Of a DNA stretch of 46,432 nt, positions 33,720 through 43,459 are shown piece after piece (within the stretch, counting starts at the first letter, position 1; every line of letters begins with the position of its first letter). Location of the stretch: contig NZ_JANUBZ010000022.1 of the NCBI RefSeq assembly GCF_024808665.1, forward strand, positions 1 through 46,432, read 5' to 3'. This stretch comes from Mucilaginibacter empetricola. GTDB lineage: Bacteria; Bacteroidota; Bacteroidia; Sphingobacteriales; Sphingobacteriaceae. The notes below the pieces were generated by a model that was not told where the DNA came from, did no database searches, and saw only the letters and a program-made list of their open reading frames with translations. The position numbers and the translations under genes were made by a program.

Positions 33720-35552
33720 ATGAGGCTGCACGCGGTAGATATTGCCATAATAGTTTTATACCTGTTAAGTACCATATTTATAGGATTATGGTACCGTAAA
33801 AAGGCGCGTATAAACAAAGAAAGCTATATGCTGGGTGGTAAATCGCTGCCGTGGTACAAGCTGGGCCTGAGCGATGCGTCTGATATGTTTGACATTAGCG
33901 GCACCATGTGGATGGTGAGCCTGTGTTTTGTTTATGGCATGAAAAGTATTTGGATACCTTGGCTGTGGCCGGTATTTAACCAGGTGTTTTTAATGATGTA
34001 TCTGTCGCGCTGGCTGCGTCGCTCAAACGCCACCACAGGCGCCGAATGGCTGGCAACCCGCTTCGGCAAAACTGGCCCGGGAGTAGCCGGATCGCATATT
34101 ATCGTCATTATTTTTGCGCTTTTAAGCTGTTTGGCCTTTATGGGCTATGGCTTTATAGGCCTGGGTAAGTTTATCGAAATTTTTGTACCCTGGGATTTAA
34201 TTAAGGGATATATCCCTTTTAATGTAGCCCCGCAATATGTGCCGCATGTGTATGGCATCATATTTACGCTGTTTGCCATGTTTTACTCCATTTTGGGCGG
34301 CATGCACAGCATTGTAATGGGCGATATGATTAAATACGGCATCATGACGGTGGCCTGCGTATGGATAGGCTTCATTGCGGTAAATCATATGCATGGGAAT
34401 CCATTAAATGTGCCCAACGGTTGGTACAGTCCATTTTTCGGCACCCATCTTAACCTCAACTGGGCAAATATTATTACCGAAGTAAATGCCAAAATAAAGA
34501 GTGATGGTTATTCGCTGTTTGGCTTGTTTTTTATGATGATGACCTTTAAAGGTTTTTTTGCAGCATTAGCCGGCCCCGCGCCGAATTATGATATGCAGAA
34601 AATTCTTTCAACACGATCGCCTGAAGAAGCGAGTAAAATGAGTGGCTTTGTGAATATCATTCTGCTACCTATTCGCTATACATTAATCATTAGCCTTACC
34701 GTATTGGGTTTGCTGTATTTCCACCAAATGAATTTAAAGGATGATACGGGTGCTATTGACTTTGAACGGATATTGCCTGCGGTTATCAATAATTTTTTAC
34801 CGGTTGGCTTGGTTGGTTTGCTGCTAGCCGGTTTGTTGGGCGCCTTTATGAGCACTTTTAGCGGCACCATGAACGCCGCCCAAGCATACATTGTAAATGA
34901 TATTTACTTAAAATACATCAACCCGAAGGCGGCCAACAGAAAAATCATTATTGCCAATTACCTCGTGGGGATTGTTGTTGTTGCCGCAGGGGTGATGGTC
35001 GGTTTTTCCATTAAAGATATAAACCTGGCGCTGCAATGGATTGTGTCGGCATTGTATGGTGGTTATGTAATATCTAATGTATTAAAATGGCATTGGTGGC
35101 GCTTTAATGCCACTGGTTTTTTCTGGGGGATGCTCACCGGAATAGGTACCTCAATGATATTTTCATTAATAATTCCACCTAACGAATTGTTAAACTGGAT
35201 TCCGCTTTTGTTTTTCTTATCGCTTGCCGGTTCTGTTATAGGATCCTACGCATCGCCCCAAACAGATATGGAAGTGCTGAAATCATTTTACGCCAACGTT
35301 CGTCCCTGGGGTTTCTGGGAGCCGGTTAAGCAGGCTGTTTTGGCCGATGATCCCTCTTTTCAACCTAATAAAAACTTTAAGATCAACATGTTTAATGTGG
35401 TAATTGGAACCATGGCACAATGTTGTTTAACCATTTTGCCTATGTACCTGGTATTAAGGCAAAAAATGCCGTTGTTGTGCACCGTAGGTATTTTGGCCGT
35501 TTTAATGGTGATACTTAAGAAAACCTGGTGGAATAAATTGAAAGATTATTAA
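33720..35552 (+). CDS. Sodium/solute symporter (SSS family), probable disaccharide importer
   Basis: The 610-aa protein has about 14 hydrophobic segments and SSS-family features: an N-terminal helix followed by YMLGGKSLPWYKLGLSDASDMFDISG, then GAEWLATRFG, and GLLLAGLLGAFMSTFSGTMNAAQAY in the conserved sodium-site region. It probably brings mannobiose or other sugars across the inner membrane with Na+. The placement just before the GH130 phosphorylase and the epimerase fits a disaccharide supply route. The substrate is inferred from context only. Confidence 0.88.
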   Translation: MRLHAVDIAIIVLYLLSTIFIGLWYRKKARINKESYMLGGKSLPWYKLGLSDASDMFDISGTMWMVSLCFVYGMKSIWIPWLWPVFNQVFLMMYLSRWLRRSNATTGAEWLATRFGKTGPGVAGSHIIVIIFALLSCLAFMGYGFIGLGKFIEIFVPWDLIKGYIPFNVAPQYVPHVYGIIFTLFAMFYSILGGMHSIVMGDMIKYGIMTVACVWIGFIAVNHMHGNPLNVPNGWYSPFFGTHLNLNWANIITEVNAKIKSDGYSLFGLFFMMMTFKGFFAALAGPAPNYDMQKILSTRSPEEASKMSGFVNIILLPIRYTLIISLTVLGLLYFHQMNLKDDTGAIDFERILPAVINNFLPVGLVGLLLAGLLGAFMSTFSGTMNAAQAYIVNDIYLKYINPKAANRKIIIANYLVGIVVVAAGVMVGFSIKDINLALQWIVSALYGGYVISNVLKWHWWRFNATGFFWGMLTGIGTSMIFSLIIPPNELLNWIPLLFFLSLAGSVIGSYASPQTDMEVLKSFYANVRPWGFWEPVKQAVLADDPSFQPNKNFKINMFNVVIGTMAQCCLTILPMYLVLRQKMPLLCTVGILAVLMVILKKTWWNKLKDY

Positions 35553-35636
35553 TGACAGTTGAATAGGTTTATAAGGAGAATGGTTGATTAAGTTTTAAAC
35601 CGAATTACCCCTAATAAACTGCAAACAAACTATATA

Positions 35637-36812
35637 ATGAAAAACGAATTTGAAAAGCGCTTACAATTATTAGAAGAAGCACATCATCAACTGATTAATA
35701 AACCGAATGAAATTGCCGGTTTAGGAAATGGTGTTTTTGACCGTTATAAAAACCCGGTGTTAACGGCTGCGCATGCTCCCTTATTTTGGAGGTATGACCT
35801 TAACCCGGCTACCAACCCATACCTGATGGAGCGTTTTGGCATTAATGCCGCTTTTAATGCGGGCGCTATAAAGTTTAACAATAAATATATAATGGTGGTG
35901 AGGGTAGAGGGTGCTGATCGTAAATCGTTTTTCGCAGTGGCCGAAAGCCCGGATGGCATCAGCAATTTTACTTTTTGGGAGTATCCGATTCACATGCCTG
36001 AAACAACAGATCCTGACACCAATGTGTACGACATGCGTTTAACCGCTCATGAAGACGGTTGGGTTTACGGTCTGTTTTGTACCGAAAGACGCGACCCGGA
36101 AGCCGCAGCCTATGATCAAAGCATGGCTATAGCCGCCTGCGGTATAGCCCGTACAAAAGACCTGGTGCAATGGGAGCGACTACCGGATTTAGTTACCAAA
36201 TCGCCGCAGCAAAGAAACGTGGTGCTGCATCCCGAGTTTGTAAATGGTTTGTATGCCTTATACACCCGTCCGCAGGATGGTTTTATCAGTGCCGGTAAAG
36301 GAGGAGGTATTGGTTTTGGATTTACAGAATCAATGGAGAATGCAAACGTTGATCGCGAAACCATCATCGACAATAAAAACTACCACACCGTTTACGAAGC
36401 TAAAAACGGACAAGGGCCAACGCCCATAAAGACAGATAAAGGCTGGCTGCATTTGGCCCATGGCGTGCGTAACACTGCAGCCGGTTTGCGTTATGTGCTG
36501 TACCTGTTTATGACTGATCTGCACGATTTAACCAAAGTTTTATATAAACCGGCCGGATATTTTTTAGCACCCGAAGGTGAAGAACGGGTGGGAGATGTAT
36601 CGAACGTGGTTTTTTGTAATGGCTGGATAAAGGACGATGATGGTAAGGTTTTCATTTATTATGCTTCATCAGATACCCGGATGCATGTTGCTACCACTAC
36701 CGTAAATAAATTGCTCGATTATGTGATGAACACCCCGGCAGATGGCCTGCGTTCGGCAACATCGGTAAATACCATTTACGGGATAATTGAGAGGAATAAA
36801 GCTGTCAAATAA
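35637..36812 (+). CDS. GH130 4-O-beta-D-mannosyl-D-glucose phosphorylase
   Basis: The 391-aa protein has the length and sequence of GH130 subfamily 1 enzymes, a five-bladed propeller without signal peptide, so it is cytoplasmic. [12 protein letters not shown] places the catalytic acid at D132, close to the residue known for the Bacteroides mannosylglucose phosphorylase. [23 protein letters not shown] and HRV/HGVR-type phosphate-site residues are also family-typical. It converts mannosyl-beta-1,4-glucose and phosphate to mannose 1-phosphate and glucose. The next enzyme gene encodes the epimerase that makes its substrate. Confidence 0.9.
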   Translation: MKNEFEKRLQLLEEAHHQLINKPNEIAGLGNGVFDRYKNPVLTAAHAPLFWRYDLNPATNPYLMERFGINAAFNAGAIKFNNKYIMVVRVEGADRKSFFAVAESPDGISNFTFWEYPIHMPETTDPDTNVYDMRLTAHEDGWVYGLFCTERRDPEAAAYDQSMAIAACGIARTKDLVQWERLPDLVTKSPQQRNVVLHPEFVNGLYALYTRPQDGFISAGKGGGIGFGFTESMENANVDRETIIDNKNYHTVYEAKNGQGPTPIKTDKGWLHLAHGVRNTAAGLRYVLYLFMTDLHDLTKVLYKPAGYFLAPEGEERVGDVSNVVFCNGWIKDDDGKVFIYYASSDTRMHVATTTVNKLLDYVMNTPADGLRSATSVNTIYGIIERNKAVK

Positions 36813-36872
36813 AAGCATTGAGTTTGATTTAATATGGGTTGGATATAAGGTTAAAAATAAGCATTCCGTTTT

Positions 36873-36973
36873 GCCTCACCTAAATCCTCTCCAAAGGAGA
36901 GGACTTCAATGCAAGATGAATGAAATTTTGCCTTTTTAGCCCCTCTCCCTTGGAGAGGGGTTGGGGGTGAGGC
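36873..36973. repeat. Inverted-repeat element between the phosphorylase and epimerase genes
   Basis: Outer arms GCCTCACC (36873-36880) and GGTGAGGC (36966-36973) enclose two further hairpins: CCTCTCC-AAA-GGAGAGG on the left and CCCCTCTCCCTTGGAGAGGGG on the right. This is the look of a short non-coding repeat common in Bacteroidota. A related left end (CCACCTAAATCCTCCCC) occurs at 46317-46333. It splits the phosphorylase and epimerase genes and may act as a terminator or RNA-processing site. Confidence 0.6.
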
Positions 36974-37076
36974 TAACACGGTAATTGTGGTGACCGCTCT
37001 GTTTATATCTTGCAGAGTCTTATCTAATCCAAAAACTGTTTAAATGACATTATAAAAAGTAAAAATAGTACAGGTT

Positions 37077-38282
37077 TTGAGAAAAGAAGTTGAAATACAG
37101 CTAAGTAATTTTAAAAGCGAACTGAATAAAGAACTGAGCCGCATTTTAAGCTATTGGGCCGCCTATGGGCCCGATACGGAAAACGACGGCTTTTGGGGTA
37201 AGATTGATAACGACAATAACATTACGCCCGATGCTCCTAAAGGTTCGGTACTTAATGCCCGTATTTTGTGGACTTTCTCTGCTGCTTATAATCATAAACC
37301 TGATCCATTGTTTACGGCTTTGGCCGAAAGAGCTTATGAATACCTGAGCGATTATTTTATAGATGATGAACAAGGCGGTGTATACTGGTCGGTTGATTAT
37401 GAGGGTAATCCGTTGGACACTAAAAAGCAGGTTTATGCCATTGCTTTTACTATTTATGCATTGAGCGAGTTTTACATCGCATCGGGCAACGAAGAAGTAA
37501 AGCAAAAAGCGATTGATCTTTTCTACTTACTGGTTAGCAAAGCCTACGATCCGATAAAAACAGGCTATTTTGAGGCTTTTACTAAGGACTGGCGGCCTAT
37601 TGAAGACCTGCGGCTGAGCGAGAAAGACCAGAACGAAAAAAAGACCATGAACACGCATTTGCATGTGCTGGAAGGCTACACCAACCTGTATCGTATTTGG
37701 CCGGATGAATCATTGCGCGAACATATCAACCTGTTATTGCATAACTTTTTCGATCATTTTATCAATCATCAAACCTATCATCTCGCTTTGTTTTTTGATG
37801 AGAACTGGCACTCTAAATCTGGATTGATATCATACGGACACGATATTGAAGCTACCTGGCTGCTGCTGGAAGCCGCAGAAGTAATTGGAGATGGCGGCAT
37901 GGTTGAAGCTATAAAGAAAATAAGCATTGAAATTGCCGAAGCTACCACTAAAGGCTTAGATGCAGATGGTGGTTTGTGGTATGAATATGAAACGGCAAAT
38001 AGTTATTTGATAAAAGAAAAACACTGGTGGGTACAAGCCGAAGCGATGATAGGCTTTTTTAATGCCTGGCAAATATCAGACAACGAAAAATATTTAGACC
38101 TCGCTACAAAAAACTGGGAGTTTGTAAAAGCGAAAATATTAAATAAAGCAAACGGTGAATGGTATTGGGGGGTGGATAAAGACGGCGAAATTATGCAGGG
38201 AGAGGATAAAGTTGGTTTATGGAAGTGTCCTTATCACAATAGCCGCGCATGTATAGAGATCATTAAAAGAATTGAAATATGA
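37077..38282 (+). CDS. Cellobiose 2-epimerase (AGE family)
   Basis: The 401-aa protein matches cellobiose 2-epimerases in length and in catalytic histidines: H194 in NTHLHVLEG, H255 in GHDIEATW and H~386 in CPYHNSRA. It interconverts the reducing-end glucose and mannose of beta-1,4-linked disaccharides, so mannobiose becomes mannosylglucose for the GH130 enzyme. There is no signal peptide, which fits a cytoplasmic role. Translation seems to begin at TTG (37077-37079): an in-frame ATG 33 bp upstream is followed by a stop, and no internal Met lies near the N-terminus. It overlaps the next gene by ATGA. Confidence 0.92.
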   Translation: MRKEVEIQLSNFKSELNKELSRILSYWAAYGPDTENDGFWGKIDNDNNITPDAPKGSVLNARILWTFSAAYNHKPDPLFTALAERAYEYLSDYFIDDEQGGVYWSVDYEGNPLDTKKQVYAIAFTIYALSEFYIASGNEEVKQKAIDLFYLLVSKAYDPIKTGYFEAFTKDWRPIEDLRLSEKDQNEKKTMNTHLHVLEGYTNLYRIWPDESLREHINLLLHNFFDHFINHQTYHLALFFDENWHSKSGLISYGHDIEATWLLLEAAEVIGDGGMVEAIKKISIEIAEATTKGLDADGGLWYEYETANSYLIKEKHWWVQAEAMIGFFNAWQISDNEKYLDLATKNWEFVKAKILNKANGEWYWGVDKDGEIMQGEDKVGLWKCPYHNSRACIEIIKRIEI

Positions 38283-40042
38283 AAAGTATTAAAATAGCAA
38301 CAACTATTATTTTAGCATCTGTGTCAACGTTTCAAGCGTGTAAAAAGACACCCGCCAATGATAATTCCAGCGGTAACGGTGGAACCACCACTACCACAAC
38401 AACAACAGGTCCCATTGTAACCGGCACCGACCCGTCCGTGGCTTCCACACAGGGTTTCTTTCTTAACAACTGGACGGCCAAAACATGGACAGATCCTACC
38501 ACAACCATAGCTGCCAGCAAACCCTCGGCAAGTGGTGCAGTTAACGTAACGGTTGATCTGAGTCAGATTACTACCAAAGTATCTAAACTGATCTATGGTA
38601 ATAATACCAACCCTTACATGGGGCAATATGTAACCGAGCCTGTTTTAATGAATAATATTACCACCCTTTCGCCCAATATTTTACGGGCGCCGGGTGGCAG
38701 CTTGTCTGACGTCTATTTTTGGAATGCCGATGGTGTGACTGTTCCCGCACCTGCCGATGCACCCGCTAATTTATTGGATGATAATGGTAACTCATCGCCG
38801 GCCGGCTACTGGTTTGGCAACAATACCCAAACCTTCACAATTACCGTTGATAATTATTATAAAGTATTGGCCCAAACCAACAGCACCGGCTTAATAACTG
38901 TAAACTACGGCTACGCCCGCTACGGAACCAGCGCGCACCCCGATCAAACTGCTGCGCATTTAGCAGCTAATTGGGTACGTTACGATAATGGCCGCACCCA
39001 ATACTGGGAAGTAGGTAACGAGTGTTATGGCAACTGGGAAGCCGGTTATCGTATTGATGTAACTAAAAATCAGGATGGCCAACCGGCTATTATTACCGGT
39101 ACCTTGTACGGTACCCACTTTAAAGTATTTGCCGATTCGATGCGTGCTGCAGCCGCACAGGTAGGCAATACCAATATTAAAATAGGCATTGTGCTAACCT
39201 CAAGCAACGATGTGAGCAATAACGCCGGCGTAAGTAATTGGAACGCCAACGTGTTAGCTGCTGCCGGTAATGCTCCCGATTTTTTTGTGGTGCACAATTA
39301 TTATACACCATATGCACAAAATTCGACCGCGGCGGTAATTTTAGCCACCCCGCAAACTACCAGCGCTATGATGAGTTGGGTAAATGCCTCTGTTCAAAAT
39401 TCCGGAGTTACCGCAAAACCTGTTGCTATGGACGAGTGGAACATACAAGCAACCGGTTCGGATCAAAATGTATCGAACATTGCAGGCTTGCACGCCGCGA
39501 TGAACCTGGGCGAGATCTTGAAAAATCAAATCAGTATGGCCAGTCGTTGGGATTTGGCAAACGGTTGGGGCAATGGGGACGACCAGGGTATGTTCAATAT
39601 TGGTGATGAACCCGGTGGTGCAGCAAAATGGAGTGCGCGCCCTGCATATTATTATATGTACTTTTTTCAAAAGTATATTGGCGATAGGGTAGTAGCCTCA
39701 TCAGTAACAGGAAGTTCGGACATTGTTAGTTATGGTTCGTCCTACACATCGGGTCAGGCTGGGGTTATTTTAGTTAACCAGGGAAGTTCAAATCATGCCG
39801 TGGTCGTAACTTTTAAAAACTTTTTAGCAGGAAGCAATTATTACTATTATGTATTAAATGGTGGTACCGATGCGGTTCCTTTTTCGCGGCAGGTGCAGGT
39901 AAATGGTTCAGGGCCAAGCGGAGTATCCGGCGGTCCTGCTGGTTTTGCCACTATGGCCCCATTAAGTGCAAGTATTTCTGGTGGGATAAATGTGGTAGTT
40001 CCGGCTTACGGTGCGGTGTTTTTAGTTGCTGATAAACAGTAG
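38279..40042 (+). CDS. Clan GH-A glycoside hydrolase lipoprotein, GH51-like
   Basis: The 587-aa lipoprotein (signal to STFQAC, C21) has a Thr-rich linker (about 35-55), then a TIM-barrel region with RAPGGSLSD, YWEVGNECYGNW (acid/base E248) and PVAMDEWNIQ (nucleophile E386). A C-terminal beta domain follows (about 470-587). Order and spacing resemble GH51 arabinofuranosidases and other clan GH-A enzymes; the exact family is not certain. It may be a surface enzyme removing side chains or cutting the backbone. Its start overlaps the epimerase stop by four bases, so the two are translationally coupled despite acting in different compartments. Confidence 0.72.
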   Translation: MKSIKIATTIILASVSTFQACKKTPANDNSSGNGGTTTTTTTTGPIVTGTDPSVASTQGFFLNNWTAKTWTDPTTTIAASKPSASGAVNVTVDLSQITTKVSKLIYGNNTNPYMGQYVTEPVLMNNITTLSPNILRAPGGSLSDVYFWNADGVTVPAPADAPANLLDDNGNSSPAGYWFGNNTQTFTITVDNYYKVLAQTNSTGLITVNYGYARYGTSAHPDQTAAHLAANWVRYDNGRTQYWEVGNECYGNWEAGYRIDVTKNQDGQPAIITGTLYGTHFKVFADSMRAAAAQVGNTNIKIGIVLTSSNDVSNNAGVSNWNANVLAAAGNAPDFFVVHNYYTPYAQNSTAAVILATPQTTSAMMSWVNASVQNSGVTAKPVAMDEWNIQATGSDQNVSNIAGLHAAMNLGEILKNQISMASRWDLANGWGNGDDQGMFNIGDEPGGAAKWSARPAYYYMYFFQKYIGDRVVASSVTGSSDIVSYGSSYTSGQAGVILVNQGSSNHAVVVTFKNFLAGSNYYYYVLNGGTDAVPFSRQVQVNGSGPSGVSGGPAGFATMAPLSASISGGINVVVPAYGAVFLVADKQ

Positions 40043-40108
40043 AATAATGCCTACAGATGGAAATTAAAGTCGACTGGATGAACGGGATAAAGTTTCTATA
40101 TTTATTAA

Positions 40109-40627
40109 ATGGCCTGGACAAATAAATTAAATGGAAAATATTCATTAGAAACACTTAATTCTAAAGAAAGCATTATAAATACTTTAAAAGAACGAATTGA
40201 TAATGCCAAGAAAGACAAGAGTTGGTTTTCTTTTGAGGATGTTGATTATAAGAACATGCAGATTGATGATTATCGAATGATAATTAAAAGAAAGCCTGCA
40301 CTGATTAGTTTTTTGCCAAATCCAGATAATGGTTTTATTATAGTTCATTTTAATCAAATCAGTAATGAAAAACTACTAGTTAACGCTGAAATAAGGCCTT
40401 ATAAAATTGGACTTTGGATTGCTATAGGCCTTTTAATACCTTTCAGTGCTTTGCATTTATTGCTCGTACATGGAGTATATAAATTGAGTATTTTAATAAT
40501 ATGGTTCTTAGTGCTCAGTGTTGCTTATGCCGGGATTTTATTCTTTAGATATAGATTGAAAATATATTTGGAATCGGTACTTGCAGATATAGGAATTGAA
40601 GGTGATCTTATAAGAGATAGAAAATAA
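40109..40627 (+). CDS. Small membrane protein of unknown function inside the PUL
   Basis: The 172-aa protein has a hydrophilic N-terminal half with lysine-rich helices, then two adjacent hydrophobic segments (about residues 99-121 and 126-148) and a short cytoplasmic tail ending GIEGDLIRDRK. It has no signal peptide or enzyme motif and no recognised family. Its AT-rich codon use differs from the flanking glycoside hydrolase genes, which suggests an inserted gene rather than a PUL component. Confidence 0.65.
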   Translation: MAWTNKLNGKYSLETLNSKESIINTLKERIDNAKKDKSWFSFEDVDYKNMQIDDYRMIIKRKPALISFLPNPDNGFIIVHFNQISNEKLLVNAEIRPYKIGLWIAIGLLIPFSALHLLLVHGVYKLSILIIWFLVLSVAYAGILFFRYRLKIYLESVLADIGIEGDLIRDRK

Positions 40628-40653
40628 ATCATAGACAGTTATTTTATAACAAA

Positions 40654-42177
40654 ATGAAATCCATACGCCGTACTATTCAGGTAATATTCATGATATTGCT
40701 GATATCAGTTAGGTTTTCCTATGCTGGAGGAATTAATGGTTACAACGTCAAAGACTATGGCGCTATCGGCGATGGGGTAAATCTGGATAGCAAAGCCATC
40801 AACAAAGCTATTGATGCGGCCTCAGCAGCTGGTGGTGGTACGGTTTATTTGCCGGCGGGTAAATATCTGTCTGGTTCAATCCATTTAAAAAGCAATATTT
40901 CTTTGTTTATAGATCAGGGCGCTACCCTTATTGCTGCCCCTGTAAGTGCTGCGAATGGTTACGACGAGGAGGAAGCCAGCGTAAATACCATCTATCAGGA
41001 TTCCGGTCATAGCCACTGGCACAACAGCCTTATTTGGGGCGAGGATCTGCATGATGTTTCCATACTCGGTCAGGGGCAAATTTGGGGCAAGGGCTTGTAT
41101 AAGGATTTTGTTAAGGACAAGCAATCAGCCAATAAAGCAATAGCCTTGTACCGTTGTCGTAATGTGAATATTAGAGACATTACCGTTTTGCATGGCGGCT
41201 GGTTTGCCATTTTGGCTACCGGGGTTGATAATTTAACGATTGATAATGTGATACTGGATACCAACCGCGATGGAATGGATATTGACTGCTGTCGCAACGT
41301 GCATGTTTCTAATTGCAGCGTTAACTCGCCTTATGATGATGGTATCTGCCTGAAAAGTTCATTTGGCTTGGGTTTTGCCCGCGCTACCGAAAATGTAACC
41401 ATCACCAATTGCGAAGTAAGCGGTTTTGACGAAGGTTCATTTTTGGATGGAACCTACAAACGCACCAATAGTTTGCATTGGAAGGATGGCCCGGTTGGGC
41501 GCATCAAATTTGGGACCGAATCAAACGGTGGCTTTAAAAACATTACGATATCGAACTGCACATTTAACTATTGTCGCGGCCTCGCGCTCGAGGCAGTTGA
41601 CGGCGCCTTGCTGGAAGATATAGCCATTAGTAATATCACCATGCGCGACGTTGTAAACGCGCCCATCTTTTTACGAATCGGATCGCGGATGCGCGGTCCG
41701 GCAGGTGTACCTGTCGGCGAATTACGTCGGGTTATTATCAGCAATATTGTGGCTTATAATGTGGAGCTGGAGCAGGGTGTATTTATCAGTGGCATACCTA
41801 ATCATCGGGTAAAAGACATCAAACTGAAAGATATTAAACTTTATTTTAAAGGAACAGGAACAACTGAACAGGCCAAACGCGATGTACCTGAGATGGAAAA
41901 AGGATACCCCGAGCCAAGTAGCTTTGGCATTTTACCGGCTTACGGATTTTTTGTACGACATGCAGAAGGATTAACCCTGGAAAATATTGAACTGAGTTTT
42001 TTAAACGATGATCAGCGACCGGCTTTTGTTTTAGATGATGTTAACGGTGCCAATTTACGGTTTGTGAAAGCACAAGCGTTGGGTAACCTACCACCCATCA
42101 GCATAAAAAATTCGGAAAATATCACTGTCTTTCAATCATTGAATTTGCCGGATGGGAAACTGAATAACAATAAGTAA
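40654..42177 (+). CDS. GH28-type right-handed beta-helix glycoside hydrolase
   Basis: The 507-aa secreted protein (signal MKSIRRTIQVIFMILLISVRFSYA) begins with the pectate-lyase-superfamily segment YNVKDYGAIGDGVNLDSKAINKAIDAA, then a long beta-helix. GH28 catalytic carboxylates appear as DGMD (D206, D209) and D228/D229 in YDDGICLKS. GRIKFGTESNGG matches the substrate-binding Arg-Ile-Lys. The usual GHG histidine is not seen, so activity may differ from polygalacturonases. GH28 acts on pectin, which is unexpected beside mannanases; it may hydrolyse a pectic or related side chain. It lies 6 bp before the GH27 gene. Confidence 0.82.
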   Translation: MKSIRRTIQVIFMILLISVRFSYAGGINGYNVKDYGAIGDGVNLDSKAINKAIDAASAAGGGTVYLPAGKYLSGSIHLKSNISLFIDQGATLIAAPVSAANGYDEEEASVNTIYQDSGHSHWHNSLIWGEDLHDVSILGQGQIWGKGLYKDFVKDKQSANKAIALYRCRNVNIRDITVLHGGWFAILATGVDNLTIDNVILDTNRDGMDIDCCRNVHVSNCSVNSPYDDGICLKSSFGLGFARATENVTITNCEVSGFDEGSFLDGTYKRTNSLHWKDGPVGRIKFGTESNGGFKNITISNCTFNYCRGLALEAVDGALLEDIAISNITMRDVVNAPIFLRIGSRMRGPAGVPVGELRRVIISNIVAYNVELEQGVFISGIPNHRVKDIKLKDIKLYFKGTGTTEQAKRDVPEMEKGYPEPSSFGILPAYGFFVRHAEGLTLENIELSFLNDDQRPAFVLDDVNGANLRFVKAQALGNLPPISIKNSENITVFQSLNLPDGKLNNNK

Positions 42178-42182
42178 AAAGA

Positions 42183-43406
42183 ATGATGAAAATGAACTTT
42201 ATAAAAAGTACTGTTTTAGCTGTGCTGATTGGCCTTTTCGCTAATACAACATATGCACAAAAATTTGAAGAACTGGCCCAAACCCCGCCAATGGGCTGGA
42301 ATAGCTGGAACACTTTTCAAACCAATATTGATGAGCCCTTGCTAAAAGGCATGGTAGATACCTACGTATCATCGGGTATGAAAGATGCCGGCTATACCTA
42401 TTTTGTTTTGGACGATGGCTGGATGAGTATGGACAGAGATAAGGACGGTAACCTGGTAGCTGACCCAAAGAAATTTCCGAATGGAATGAAGGAGTTTGCT
42501 GATTACGTGCATTCAAAAGGACTAAAATTCGGCATCTATAATTGCGCAGGGACAAAAACTTGCGCCGGTTATCCAGGCACCCGTGGCTATGAATATCAGG
42601 ATGCCCGTTTATACGCCTCATGGGGTGTTGACTATTTAAAGTTTGACTGGTGCAATACCGATGGCATTAATGCTAAGGAAGCTTATACTACCATGAGCCT
42701 GGCTATTCGTGCCGCGGGCAGGCCTATCGTGTTCAGCTTATGCGAATGGGGAAATCACCAGCCATGGCGTTGGGCAAAAGATGTTGGTCAGCTTTGGAGA
42801 AGTACCGGTGATATTTATGCCGGTTTTGAGAAAAACCTGAGCAAAGGCAGCTGGACAGCTTTGAGTGTATTAAGTATTTTAGATAAGCAGGATAGCATTC
42901 GTCAATATGCAGGTCCCGGTCATTGGAACGATCCGGATATGCTGGAAGTGGGTAACGGGATGAAATATAACGAGGATAAGGCCCATTTTTCATTATGGTG
43001 TATGCTGGCAGCGCCATTGATGGCGGGTAACGATCTGCGTAAAATGTCTGATCAAACAAAATCTATCTTAACGAATAAAGATCTGATAGCGGTTGATCAG
43101 GACGCGCTGGGCATAGAGGCTTTCAGATATTATGCCTTTGATGGAATTGAAATTTGGGTAAAGCCACTGTCAAATAACGAAGTAGCGGTTTGTTTTTTAA
43201 ACCGGTCCAATCATCCTCAAACTGTAAATTACAATTGGAAAGGGCATGTAATAAGCGATTCCGTAAATAAGATAGATTATAATTTTAACGTGGATACCTA
43301 CAAGTTGCATGATTTGTGGACAAAAAAAGAACTTGGCACAACAGCTAAGAGCTTTGAACAAACTATACCATCTGATGACGTGGTGGTATTGAGGTTAACT
43401 AAATAA
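42183..43406 (+). CDS. GH27 alpha-galactosidase
   Basis: The 407-aa protein has a signal peptide (about residues 1-27, ending TTYAQ) and a full GH27 catalytic domain: TPPMGWNSWNTFQ, DDGWM, nucleophile D155 in LKFDWC and acid/base D250 in HWNDPDML. A small C-terminal beta domain follows. It removes alpha-1,6-galactose from galactomannan, exposing the backbone to the GH26 mannanase encoded next. The secretion signal places it in the periplasm or outside. Confidence 0.93.
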   Translation: MMKMNFIKSTVLAVLIGLFANTTYAQKFEELAQTPPMGWNSWNTFQTNIDEPLLKGMVDTYVSSGMKDAGYTYFVLDDGWMSMDRDKDGNLVADPKKFPNGMKEFADYVHSKGLKFGIYNCAGTKTCAGYPGTRGYEYQDARLYASWGVDYLKFDWCNTDGINAKEAYTTMSLAIRAAGRPIVFSLCEWGNHQPWRWAKDVGQLWRSTGDIYAGFEKNLSKGSWTALSVLSILDKQDSIRQYAGPGHWNDPDMLEVGNGMKYNEDKAHFSLWCMLAAPLMAGNDLRKMSDQTKSILTNKDLIAVDQDALGIEAFRYYAFDGIEIWVKPLSNNEVAVCFLNRSNHPQTVNYNWKGHVISDSVNKIDYNFNVDTYKLHDLWTKKELGTTAKSFEQTIPSDDVVVLRLTK

Positions 43407-43409
43407 TAA

Positions 43410-43436
43410 TAGCGATGGGTTTAAAACCCATCGCTA
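43410..43436. repeat. REP-like palindrome between the GH27 and GH26 genes
   Basis: Arms TAGCGATGGGTTT and AAACCCATCGCTA are perfect around a single A. The core is shared with the palindrome at 10705-10886 that carries the inserted 145-bp element. It lies just after the GH27 stop, which supports the downstream start of the GH26 gene. Confidence 0.6.
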
Positions 43437-43459
43437 TAGAAAAAAAGAATAGGCTAAAT

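Noticed and set aside
36873..36973. CRISPR array
   Set aside because: Only one inverted-repeat unit is present, without regularly spaced identical repeats or cas genes anywhere in the window.
43415..43459. Upstream start for the GH26 gene
   Set aside because: Translation would begin inside a REP-like palindrome and mask the signal peptide that starts at 43460.
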